The notes under the pieces were generated by a model, which was not told the DNA's origin, did not search any database, and saw nothing but the letters and a program-made list of their open reading frames with translations. From positions 1,302,001 through 1,366,000 of the forward strand of contig CP051239.1 in assembly GCA_017794945.1 (NCBI GenBank): 64,000 nucleotides of DNA, read 5' to 3'. Below are positions 55,031 through 62,690 of this stretch, piece by piece. The translations under genes were made by a program, and so were the position numbers. Source of the DNA: Alcanivorax sp. GTDB lineage: Bacteria > Pseudomonadota > Gammaproteobacteria > Pseudomonadales > Alcanivoracaceae. The first letter of the stretch is position 1. Each line of letters opens with the position of its first letter.

Positions 55031-56299
55031 TTACCAACGGCGCTCAAGGCGCTTGCGCAGTACCACCGCCAGCGTGTTCATGGTGATCAGGAAGGCGAGC
55101 AGGACCATGATCGCCGCCGATGTCATGGCCACGAAGGACTGCTCGGGGCTGTCCGCCCACAGATAAATCTGCACCGGCAATACCGTGGCCGGGTCGGTGG
55201 GGCCGCCGGGAATATCAACGATAAAGGCGACCATGCCGATCAACAGCAACGGCGCGGTTTCACCCAGTGCCTGGGCCATGCCGATGATCGAGCCGGTGAG
55301 CATGCCCGGCAGCGCCAGCGGCAGCACATGGTGCAGCACCACCTGCATCTTGGACGCGCCCAGGGCCAGGGCCCCCTCGCGCACCGAGGGCGGCACCGTC
55401 TTGATCGCGGCGCGGCTGGTGATAATGATCGTCGGCAGGGTCATCAACGTCAGCACCAGGCCGCCCAGCAACGGCACCGAACGCGGCAACCCGAACAGGT
55501 TGATAAAGATCGCCAGGCCCAGCAGACCGAAAATAATCGACGGCACCGCCGCCAGGTTATTGATGTTCACCTCGATGAAATCGGTGAATTTATTACGCGG
55601 CGCGAACTCTTCCAGATAGATCGCCGCCGCCACCCCAATCGGGAAAGACAAACAAAGCGTGACGATCATGGTAAAGAAGGAACCGACAATGGCACTGCCG
55701 ATACCGGCCAGCTCCGGTTCGCGGGAATCACCGTGGGAGAAGAACGAAGCGTTGAAACGCTTATCCGTTTCGCCGGCCGCTTCCAGGTCCTCGATCCACT
55801 GTTTTTGCTGATCGTCGAGGCGCGCGTCGGGCCGTTTTCTCTCCGGCGTCTTCAGATACAGATCGACATCGTCGTCGGCCAGCAACCAGAGCTCGCGGGT
55901 GCCACCCAGCAGGCTGGGGTCGGCTTTCAGTTCGTCGCGCAGATTGTAGCTGGCGCCGCTGCTCACCAGGGCATAAAGCTGCCGTTGTTGCTGACGGTCG
56001 TCGACACCGGGGAAGCGCTCGCGCAGCGCTTCCTTGATCACGCCACCGAAATTGGCGTAGTTGAGCTGCTCGTCGTCGCTGGCGTCATCCACGCCGAGCA
56101 CGTCCGGGTCGAGGCTGATCTCCAGCTGGATGTAGTGCTCGAAAAAGGCGCTGTGGCCCTTACCGATAATGTCGGTAAACAGAATCAGCAGCGCCAGCAG
56201 GCCAACACCGATGGACAGAATGCCGTAGGCCTGGAAGCGCTTCTCCTGCCGATAACGCCGCGCCAGGCTTTTACGTACTTTCGCCGTGGTCTCGCTCAT
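55031..56299 (-). CDS. pstA: Phosphate ABC transporter permease PstA, long form
   Basis: A 422-residue permease, longer than the ~295 residues of E. coli PstA. The N-terminal part has one helix (about residues 25-45) and then a ~150-residue hydrophilic, probably periplasmic insertion (DUF3333-like). The transport core from about residue 200 has the usual six helices and the ABC-binding loop [20 protein letters not shown]. It works with PstC, PstB and PstS in phosphate import. It follows pstC by 31 nt. Confidence 0.95.
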   Translation of the reverse strand: MSETTAKVRKSLARRYRQEKRFQAYGILSIGVGLLALLILFTDIIGKGHSAFFEHYIQLEISLDPDVLGVDDASDDEQLNYANFGGVIKEALRERFPGVDDRQQQRQLYALVSSGASYNLRDELKADPSLLGGTRELWLLADDDVDLYLKTPERKRPDARLDDQQKQWIEDLEAAGETDKRFNASFFSHGDSREPELAGIGSAIVGSFFTMIVTLCLSFPIGVAAAIYLEEFAPRNKFTDFIEVNINNLAAVPSIIFGLLGLAIFINLFGLPRSVPLLGGLVLTLMTLPTIIITSRAAIKTVPPSVREGALALGASKMQVVLHHVLPLALPGMLTGSIIGMAQALGETAPLLLIGMVAFIVDIPGGPTDPATVLPVQIYLWADSPEQSFVAMTSAAIMVLLAFLITMNTLAVVLRKRLERRW

Positions 56300-56330
56300 T
56301 ACGCCGCCTCCCGGTGGATTGTCAGTCGGT

Positions 56331-57719
56331 TCATTCGTACTGCTCCCGGTATTTCTTGACGATGTGCAGCGCGATCACGTTGAGAACCAGGGTGGTGATG
56401 AACAGCATCAGACCCAGTGCGAAGGCGGCCAGCGTCTTGGCGCTGTCGAACTCCTGGTCTCCGGTAAGCAGCGTGACGATCTGCACGGTGACGGTGGTGA
56501 CCGCCTCCAGCGGGTTCACGGTGAGGTTGGCGGCGAGGCCGGCGGCCATCACCACGATCATGGTTTCGCCGATGGCCCGGGACGCGGCCAGCAGAATGCC
56601 GCCCATGATCCCCGGCAGCGCGGCGGGAAAGACCACTTTTCGAATGGTCTCGGATTTGGTCGCGCCCAGACCCAGGGAACCGTCGCGCATCACCTGTGGC
56701 ACGGCGGTGATCACATCATCGGAAATCGAGGAGACAAACGGGATAATCATCACGCCCATGACCAGGCCGGCGGCCAGGGCAGATTCGGAAGCCACGTCCA
56801 GCCCAATGCTTTCACCCAGGTCGCGGATGAACGGCGCCACGGTGAGCGCGGCGAAAAAGCCGTAGACCACGGTCGGTACCCCGGCGAGGATCTCCAGCAA
56901 CGGCTTGGCCACGGCGCGTACCTTGGCGTGGGCGTATTCGGCCAGATAAATGGCCGACATCAGCCCCACCGGCACCGCCACCAACAGCGCGATGGCGGAG
57001 ATCAGCAGCGTGCCCATGAACAGCGGGATGGCACCGAACGCGCCCTCGGAAGCCACCTGGTCGGCGCGCAGAGCGGTTTGCGGGCTCCACTGAGTGCCGA
57101 ACAGGAAATCCACCGGCGACACCTGACCAAAGAAGCGGATCGATTCGAACAGCACCGACATCACGATGCCGACCGTGGTCATGATCGCCACCAGGGCGCA
57201 CAGCATGAACAGAACCCGCAGGATCTTTTCCACCTGCTGGCGGGCGCGCAGTTGCGGCGCGATCTTCAGCCAGCCCCAGGCGCCGCCGAGCATGGCCACA
57301 ATGATGAACACCACCGTCAGCGCCATGGTGTTGGTGCCGCGCAGCCCGCGCAGTCTGTCCGCCGCGCCGGCGATCTCCGGGCGCACCGAATCCGACGCCA
57401 AGGCGCCGCTGGCCACGTTCTGAATCTGGCTGAGCAGCAGGTTCCGCCCCCCCTCGCTGGCCGGGCGCATCTCTTCGGGCAGACTCATCATCACAGTGCT
57501 GCGAATGATGGCGTCGTCGAAGATCAGCCAGGCGCCCAACACCACCAGCGCCGGGATCGCGCACCACAGAGCGGCTCGCATCGCATAATAAAAGGGCAAC
57601 GACTCAAGGTGGCGAATCCCGCCCAGCGGCCGCGCCTGGGCCAGGGATTTTTGCCAGCCTATGTAATAGGCCGCCGCGACCATCGCGACCAACAGCAACA
57701 GCAGGTTGCCTGTTTGCAT
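56331..57719 (-). CDS. pstC: Phosphate ABC transporter permease PstC, long form
   Basis: A 462-residue permease with an N-terminal extension of about 150 residues (helices near 5-20 and 50-70 around a soluble stretch) ahead of the standard six-helix core. The EAA-type loop is MRDGSLGLGATKSETIRKVV and PTVVYGFFAALTVAPFI is conserved. The extension matches the long PstA partner; such long pairs occur in Pseudomonas and relatives. It is separated from pstS by 156 bp holding a hairpin terminator. Confidence 0.95.
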   Translation of the reverse strand: MQTGNLLLLLVAMVAAAYYIGWQKSLAQARPLGGIRHLESLPFYYAMRAALWCAIPALVVLGAWLIFDDAIIRSTVMMSLPEEMRPASEGGRNLLLSQIQNVASGALASDSVRPEIAGAADRLRGLRGTNTMALTVVFIIVAMLGGAWGWLKIAPQLRARQQVEKILRVLFMLCALVAIMTTVGIVMSVLFESIRFFGQVSPVDFLFGTQWSPQTALRADQVASEGAFGAIPLFMGTLLISAIALLVAVPVGLMSAIYLAEYAHAKVRAVAKPLLEILAGVPTVVYGFFAALTVAPFIRDLGESIGLDVASESALAAGLVMGVMIIPFVSSISDDVITAVPQVMRDGSLGLGATKSETIRKVVFPAALPGIMGGILLAASRAIGETMIVVMAAGLAANLTVNPLEAVTTVTVQIVTLLTGDQEFDSAKTLAAFALGLMLFITTLVLNVIALHIVKKYREQYE

Positions 57720-57804
57720 GCCAACAACTCCGAGTCAGTGATTTTCTCGCGCAAACCTGGGGTTTGAGAGAAAAAACCGGGTTGATCCGCGCCCTGCCCG
57801 GGCG

Positions 57805-57837
57805 AAGAAAGCCCGGCGACTCAGGGTCACCGGGCTT
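57805..57837 (-). terminator. Attenuating hairpin between pstS and pstC
   Basis: AAGCCCGG and CCGGGCTT (57809-57816 and 57830-57837) form an 8-bp stem with a 13-nt loop, followed on the minus strand by TTTCTTCG. Placed between pstS and pstC, it would lower transcription of the membrane genes relative to the abundant binding protein. Confidence 0.7.
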
Positions 57838-57875
57838 GATTCGTTACGCGTCCCTGCGTAAGCCCACGTCCTGTC

Positions 57876-58934
57876 TTACAGTTCCTTACCGGTCATGCTC
57901 TTCAGGCCTTGCGCCTGCTTGGCCATCTTGGCGCGCATGTCGTCCGGCAACGGGATCATGCCTTTATCAACCAGGTAGCCGTCCGGACCCCAGGCGCGCT
58001 CGCTGGTGAATTCCTTCACGTAGCCTTCGATGCCGGGGACCACGCCCACGTGCGCTTTCTTCACGTAGAAGAACAGGGAGCGGGACACCGGGTAGTCGCC
58101 GCTGGCGATGGTTTCCATCCGCGGCTCAACGCCTTCGATGGTGGCGGCCTGTACCTTGCCACGGTTCTGATCCAGGAAGGAGTAACCGAACACGCCCAGT
58201 GCCTGCGGGTTGGAACCCAGCTTCTGCACGATCAGGTTATCGTTCTCACCGGCTTCCACGTAGGCGCCGTCTTCACGGATGCTGCGGCAGATGGACTTGT
58301 ACTTGGACTTGTCTTCATCCTTGATGGCGGCGATCCAGTCGAAGGTTTTGCAGCCGCCTTCAATGGCCAGCTCGTTGAACGCGTCGCGGGTACCGGAGGT
58401 GGGCGGCGGGCCCAGCACTTCGATTTTGGTGTTCGGCAGGTCCGAGTTCACTTCGTTCCAGGTCTTGTACGGGTTGGGCACCAGCTTCTCGCCACCCTTC
58501 GGGTCCGGCACTTCCTTGCCCAGTGCCAGGAAGATATCGCGCTTGGACAGATCGATCTTCTCGCCTTTCACGGAGTTGGCGATCACGATGCCGTCATAGC
58601 CGATCACGACTTCAGTGATCTCTTTCACGCCGTTCTTCTGGCACATCTCGAACTCGGAAGACTTCATCCGGCGGGATGCGTTGGTGATGTCCGGGTTGTC
58701 CGTACCGATGCCCTGGCAAAACAGCTTCATGCCGCCGCCGGAGCCGGTGGATTCGATTTTCGGCGTGGGGTTGCCGCCACGGCCAAAACGCTCGGCCACG
58801 GTGGTGGCGAACGGGTATACCGTGGAGGAACCCACGATGGAAATAGTGTCACGGGCGATCGCGGTGGCCGGGGCGCTGGCGAGGGCCACGGCGGCGGCGG
58901 CGCCGACGAGAGTCGCTTTCATCTGAAATTTCAC
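57876..58934 (-). CDS. pstS: Periplasmic phosphate-binding protein PstS
   Basis: A 352-residue binding protein with a signal peptide (FQMKATLVGAAAAVALASAP, then ATAIA). Phosphate-binding motifs are VGSSTVYPFA near the mature N-terminus, ESTGSGGGMKLFCQG, and PPTSGTRDAF. The start is GTG at 58934, 6 nt after AGGAGG. It is first in the pst operon, behind a Pho-box promoter, and delivers phosphate to PstCAB. It belongs to the longer PstS form with internal cysteines. Confidence 0.97.
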   Translation of the reverse strand: MKFQMKATLVGAAAAVALASAPATAIARDTISIVGSSTVYPFATTVAERFGRGGNPTPKIESTGSGGGMKLFCQGIGTDNPDITNASRRMKSSEFEMCQKNGVKEITEVVIGYDGIVIANSVKGEKIDLSKRDIFLALGKEVPDPKGGEKLVPNPYKTWNEVNSDLPNTKIEVLGPPPTSGTRDAFNELAIEGGCKTFDWIAAIKDEDKSKYKSICRSIREDGAYVEAGENDNLIVQKLGSNPQALGVFGYSFLDQNRGKVQAATIEGVEPRMETIASGDYPVSRSLFFYVKKAHVGVVPGIEGYVKEFTSERAWGPDGYLVDKGMIPLPDDMRAKMAKQAQGLKSMTGKEL

Positions 58935-59002
58935 TGTTAGCCTCCTGGTTGCATGGCGCCGGCGTTGGTCTCAACCCGGCTTCTTCTCTTCAGGCATGAC
59001 GC

Positions 59003-59036
59003 ATGCTAGAGGCGATATGTGACAGCAACATTACAT
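59003..59036 (-). promoter_or_regulatory. Pho box and -10 of the pst promoter
   Basis: On the minus strand, ATGTAAT (59036-59030) and CTGTCAC (59025-59019) form a two-repeat Pho box with a 4-bp linker, and TAGCAT (59008-59003) follows after exactly 10 bp as the -10. The layout is the same as before phoB (45433-45466). It gives a transcript that reads pstS, pstC, pstA, pstB and phoU. Confidence 0.82.
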
Positions 59037-59093
59037 AACCGGGACGGTTTGCGCACCCGCCAGCCGACGGGCACCCGGTTCTCCGGCGTTTTG

Positions 59094-59122
59094 CTGACCC
59101 CGACGGCCATCATCCGTATAAT
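59094..59122 (+). promoter_or_regulatory. Sigma70-type promoter for the TRAP genes
   Basis: CTGACC (59094-59099) and a perfect TATAAT (59117-59122) are separated by 17 bp. The start codon of the TRAP small subunit is 32 bp further on. The -35 matches the consensus TTGACA at 4 of 6. Confidence 0.6.
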
Positions 59123-59153
59123 CGCGCCGCATCCGAGACCCGGCGAGGCCACT

Positions 59154-59717
59154 GTGACCCGACAACGCCTGCAGCACCTGAAACGCTGGCAACAGCGCCT
59201 GACCGCCTTCACCTGCGGCGTCGGGCACCTGTGCGCCTGGTTTTCGCTGGCCATGGTGCTGCTGATGGTGCTCGTGGTGGTGCTGCGCTACGGGTTCGGC
59301 ATCGGCAATATCGCCCTCCAGGAGAGCCTCATTTATTTGCATGGTTCGCTGTTCATGCTCGGCGCCGCCTACGCCCTGGCTCTGGACGAGCATGTGCGGG
59401 TGGACGTGTTTTACCAGCATTTCAGCCCCCGCAAGCGGGCGCTGGTCAATGTGCTGGGCACCTTGTTTCTGCTGCTGCCGGTGTGCGCGGCGATTTTCGG
59501 CCTCAGTTTTCAGTACGTGGTGCGCAGCTGGGCCGGCCTGGAAAAGTCCGACAACGGCGGCCTGCCGCTGGTGTTCCTGCTTAAGAGCCTGCTGCTGGCG
59601 CTGCCCGCGCTGCTCACCCTGCAGGCCGTGGCGGAACTGATCCGCCACGGCCTGACCCTGGCCGGCGCCGCCCCGGCGCAAGAGGACCTTGAGGACGAGG
59701 GAGACGCATGGAGCTGA
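59154..59717 (+). CDS. dctQ: TRAP transporter small permease (DctQ type)
   Basis: A 187-residue membrane protein with four helices (about residues 25-48, 60-82, 98-122 and 140-162), the small subunit of a tripartite ATP-independent periplasmic transporter. IALQESLIYLHGSLFMLGAA and LDEHVRVDVFYQHFSPRKRA match the DctQ pattern. The start is GTG at 59154 with GAGG upstream; the frame is open earlier but overlaps the promoter. It overlaps dctM by 10 nt. Confidence 0.9.
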   Translation: MTRQRLQHLKRWQQRLTAFTCGVGHLCAWFSLAMVLLMVLVVVLRYGFGIGNIALQESLIYLHGSLFMLGAAYALALDEHVRVDVFYQHFSPRKRALVNVLGTLFLLLPVCAAIFGLSFQYVVRSWAGLEKSDNGGLPLVFLLKSLLLALPALLTLQAVAELIRHGLTLAGAAPAQEDLEDEGDAWS

Positions 59718-61087
59718 TCCCCCTGTTTATGTTCGTGGCCGTGGGCCTGGCCCTGCTGAGCGGCTACCCGGTGGCGTTCTGCCTGGGCGGCGTGGCGCTG
59801 ATATTCGCCGCCGGCGGCCTGCTCGGCGGCAGCCTGAGCATGACCGACCTGACGTTCCTGCCCGGACGCTTGTTCGGCATTATCGAGAACACCAGCCTGA
59901 TGGCGGTGCCGTTGTTCGTGTTCATGGGCGTGATGCTGGAGAAGTCCCGGGTGGCGGAGCGCCTGCTGGCCAGCATGGGGCGCCTGCTGGCGGTGTTCCC
60001 CGGCGGTCTGGGCCTGGCCATCGTGCTGGTGGGGGCGCTGCTGGCCGCCAGCACCGGCATCGTCGGCGCCACCGTGGTGACCATGGGGCTGCTGTCGCTG
60101 CCCACCATGCTGCGCCACGGCTATAACCCCGGCCTGGCCACCGGCCTGATCTGCGCCACCGGCACCCTGGGGCAGATCATTCCACCGTCCATCGCCCTGG
60201 TGCTGCTCGGCGATGTGCTGTCCACCGCCTACCAGGAAGCCCAGCTGCGCCAGGGCCTGTGGTCCCTGGACACGGTGTCGGTGGGGGACCTGTTCGTGGG
60301 TGCGTTGGTACCGGGCCTGATTCTGGTGGGCATGTACCTGCTCTACGTGGTGGTGATCAGCACCCTGCGGCCGGAGCAGGCGCCGGCCATGAAGCGGGAG
60401 GACACCACCGCCGACACTGGCGCCGAGGCCGTTTCCCTGCTGGGCGGGCTGGTGGCCCCGCTGCTTTTGATCACGGCGGTGCTGGGCTCCATTCTTGCCG
60501 GGCTGGCCACGCCCACGGAAGCGGCCGGCGTGGGCGCCTTCGGGTCCCTGCTGCTGGCCGCGTTCGGCCGCCATCTGGACCGGCACATCCTGCGCGAAAC
60601 GGTGCGCAGCACCACCCGGGTCACCGCCATGGTGTTCATGATCCTGATCGGCGCCAGCCTGTTCTCCCTGGTGTTCCGGGCGTTCGGCGGCGACGAGACC
60701 GTGGAGCACCTGTTCGACGCCCTGCCCGGCGGCGTGCTCGGCGCCACCCTGGTGGTGATGCTGATCGTGTTCCTGCTCGGCTTTATCCTCGATTTCATGG
60801 AGATCACCTTCGTGGTGGTGCCGATCGTAGGGCCGGTGCTGCTGTCCATGGGCGTGGACCCGGTGTGGCTGGGGGTGATGATCGCGCTCAACCTGCAGAC
60901 CTCGTTCCTGACACCGCCGTTCGGCTTCGCGCTGTTCTACCTGCGCGGCGTGGCGCCGCCGGAAGTGCGCACCTCGCAGATCTATAAAGGCGTGATACCC
61001 TTCATCCTGATTCAATTGACGATGCTCGGCATCCTGGCGCTGTTCCCGGAACTGGCCACCTGGCTGCCGGGGCTTTTATATGGATAA
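59708..61087 (+). CDS. dctM: TRAP transporter large permease (DctM type)
   Basis: A 459-residue membrane protein with about twelve helices, the large, sodium-coupled subunit of the TRAP transporter. NTSLMAVPLFVFMGVMLEKS, GLICATGTLGQIIPPSIALV and LNLQTSFLTPPFGFALFYLR are conserved family segments. GAGGGAG precedes the ATG, inside the end of dctQ. The solute-binding gene lies 400 bp downstream on the opposite strand. Substrate is probably an organic acid. Confidence 0.95.
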   Translation: MELIPLFMFVAVGLALLSGYPVAFCLGGVALIFAAGGLLGGSLSMTDLTFLPGRLFGIIENTSLMAVPLFVFMGVMLEKSRVAERLLASMGRLLAVFPGGLGLAIVLVGALLAASTGIVGATVVTMGLLSLPTMLRHGYNPGLATGLICATGTLGQIIPPSIALVLLGDVLSTAYQEAQLRQGLWSLDTVSVGDLFVGALVPGLILVGMYLLYVVVISTLRPEQAPAMKREDTTADTGAEAVSLLGGLVAPLLLITAVLGSILAGLATPTEAAGVGAFGSLLLAAFGRHLDRHILRETVRSTTRVTAMVFMILIGASLFSLVFRAFGGDETVEHLFDALPGGVLGATLVVMLIVFLLGFILDFMEITFVVVPIVGPVLLSMGVDPVWLGVMIALNLQTSFLTPPFGFALFYLRGVAPPEVRTSQIYKGVIPFILIQLTMLGILALFPELATWLPGLLYG

Positions 61088-61093
61088 CAAGAC

Positions 61094-61483
61094 ATGACCA
61101 ACGACGACATTCCTCAACCGCAGGGCACGCTGGCCCTGCAGACCATCGCCATGCCCGAGAACGCCAACTGGAACGGCGATATTTTCGGCGGCTGGCTGGT
61201 CTCGCAGATGGACCTGGCCGGCGCGGTGACCGCGCGGGCGCGGGCCAAGGGCCGGGTCGCCACGGTGGCGATCGATTCCATGGCGTTTCTGCGGCCGGTG
61301 CCGGTGGGCGCGGTGGTGAGCTGCTACACGCGGATGCAGGACATCGGCCGCAGCTCCATGCAGATTCTGGTGGAAGTGTGGATCGTCGAGGACGAGGGCG
61401 GTCTGGCGAAGGTCACCGAGGGGCACTTCACGTTCGTCGCCATCGACGAGAACGGCCGCACCCGCTCGGTACCCCGGGATTAA
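61094..61483 (+). CDS. yciA: Acyl-CoA thioesterase, YciA type
   Basis: A 129-residue hot-dog fold thioesterase that hydrolyses a range of acyl-CoAs. NANWNGDIFGGWLVSQMDLA is the YciA signature with the active-site Asn-Asp region, and VATVAIDSMAFLRPVPVG follows. The gene begins 6 nt after dctM and may be co-transcribed, perhaps by read-through only. It is convergent with the TRAP binding-protein gene over a GC hairpin. Confidence 0.95.
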   Translation: MTNDDIPQPQGTLALQTIAMPENANWNGDIFGGWLVSQMDLAGAVTARARAKGRVATVAIDSMAFLRPVPVGAVVSCYTRMQDIGRSSMQILVEVWIVEDEGGLAKVTEGHFTFVAIDENGRTRSVPRD

Positions 61484-61492
61484 AAGACGAGG

Positions 61493-61508
61493 GGCGCCTT
61501 ACGGCGCC
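61493..61508. terminator. Short GC hairpin between convergent genes
   Basis: GGCGCC-TTAC-GGCGCC gives a 6-bp perfect stem 10 bp after the yciA stop; its loop contains the stop codon of the opposite gene. Tails are TTCT on the plus strand and only weakly U-rich on the other, so bidirectional termination is possible but not strong. Confidence 0.4.
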
Positions 61509-62647
61509 TTCTGGCCCAGCACCATGGAACGGACGTTGAGCGCGGACTGCTCGGCCACCGCGATGTAGGGCATCACCGAATCCCGGAAGTCGCGGTAGGA
61601 CTCGTAGATGCGCCGCGCCTGATCATTACCGGCGACCAGGTCTTCCACCGCTTCCTGGCTGGTTTTTTCCAGCGCCTGGAGCACCTCGTCCGGCAAGCGG
61701 CGCAGTTCCACGCCGTGCTCGTCCACCAGCTGCTTGAGGGCTTCCGCGTTGCGCGCGGTGAACTCGTCGTAGATGTGCTGGTTTTCCGCTTCGGCGGCGC
61801 TCTTGACGATGGCCTGCAGGTCTTCCGGCAGGGCGTCCCACTTCTCCTTGTTGATCATCAGCTCCAGCATGGCGCCGGGCTCCTGCCAACCGGGGTAGTA
61901 GTAGTACTTGGCCACTTTGTGCAGGCCGAAGGTCAGGTCGTTGTAGGGGCCCACCCAGTCGGCGGCGTCCAGGGCGCCGGTCTGCATTGAAGTGAACACC
62001 TCGCCGCCGGGCATCTGTACCGGCGTGGCGCCGATGCGCTGCATCACTTCGCCGGCCAGGCCGGGGGCGCGGATCTTGAGCCCTTTGATGTCATCCAGGC
62101 TGTTGATCTCCTTACGGAACCAGCCGGCCATCTGGGTGCCGCTGTTGCCGCACGGCAGCGGCTTGATACCGAACTCGCCGTACAGCTCGTCCCACAGCTC
62201 CTGACCACCGCCGAAGTTCACCCAGCTGTTCAGTTCCTGGGCGGTAAGGCCGAACGGCACCGCGGTGAAGAACGGCGTGGCCGGGTGCTTGCCTTTCCAG
62301 TAGTAGGACGCGGAGTGACCCATTTCGGCGCTGCCGTCGCGCACCGCGTCGAACACGCCCATGGCCGGGACCAGTTCACCGGCCCCGTGGACCTTGATGG
62401 TGAGGCGACCGCCGGACATGGCGGTAACGCGCTCGGCGAAGCGGTTGGCGCCGGTGCCCAGGCCCGGGTAATTCTTCGGCCAGGCGGTGACCAGCTTCCA
62501 CTCCCGGATTTCCTTGTCGGCCGCTTGGGCCGGGGTGCTGTCGCTGCCGGCCGCTGGCTTATTCTCGCTGTCGTTCTGGCCGCAACCGGCCAGGGCCGCG
62601 GCGCCCAGGCCGAGGCCCAGGGCGGAGACGAATTTACGACGATCCAT
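61499..62647 (-). CDS. dctP: TRAP transporter solute-binding protein (DctP/TakP-like)
   Basis: A 382-residue substrate-binding protein. The N-terminus MDRRKFVSALGLGLGAAALA followed by GCG combines a Tat-like RRxF motif with a lipobox (LAGC), so it is probably a lipid-anchored protein exported folded. The mature part matches the TakP/YiaO-type DctP family: WPKNYPGLGTGANRFAERV, IKGLKIRAPGLAGEVMQRIG with the carboxylate-binding arginine, and DAADWVGPYNDLTFGLHKVA. 2-oxo acids or related carboxylates are the likely ligands. It is convergent with dctQM-yciA, so its expression is separately controlled. Confidence 0.92.
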   Translation of the reverse strand: MDRRKFVSALGLGLGAAALAGCGQNDSENKPAAGSDSTPAQAADKEIREWKLVTAWPKNYPGLGTGANRFAERVTAMSGGRLTIKVHGAGELVPAMGVFDAVRDGSAEMGHSASYYWKGKHPATPFFTAVPFGLTAQELNSWVNFGGGQELWDELYGEFGIKPLPCGNSGTQMAGWFRKEINSLDDIKGLKIRAPGLAGEVMQRIGATPVQMPGGEVFTSMQTGALDAADWVGPYNDLTFGLHKVAKYYYYPGWQEPGAMLELMINKEKWDALPEDLQAIVKSAAEAENQHIYDEFTARNAEALKQLVDEHGVELRRLPDEVLQALEKTSQEAVEDLVAGNDQARRIYESYRDFRDSVMPYIAVAEQSALNVRSMVLGQKAP

Positions 62648-62690
62648 GAAACTCTCCCGTTGGTTTTATTGTTAGTGAGCCCCTTGGACC

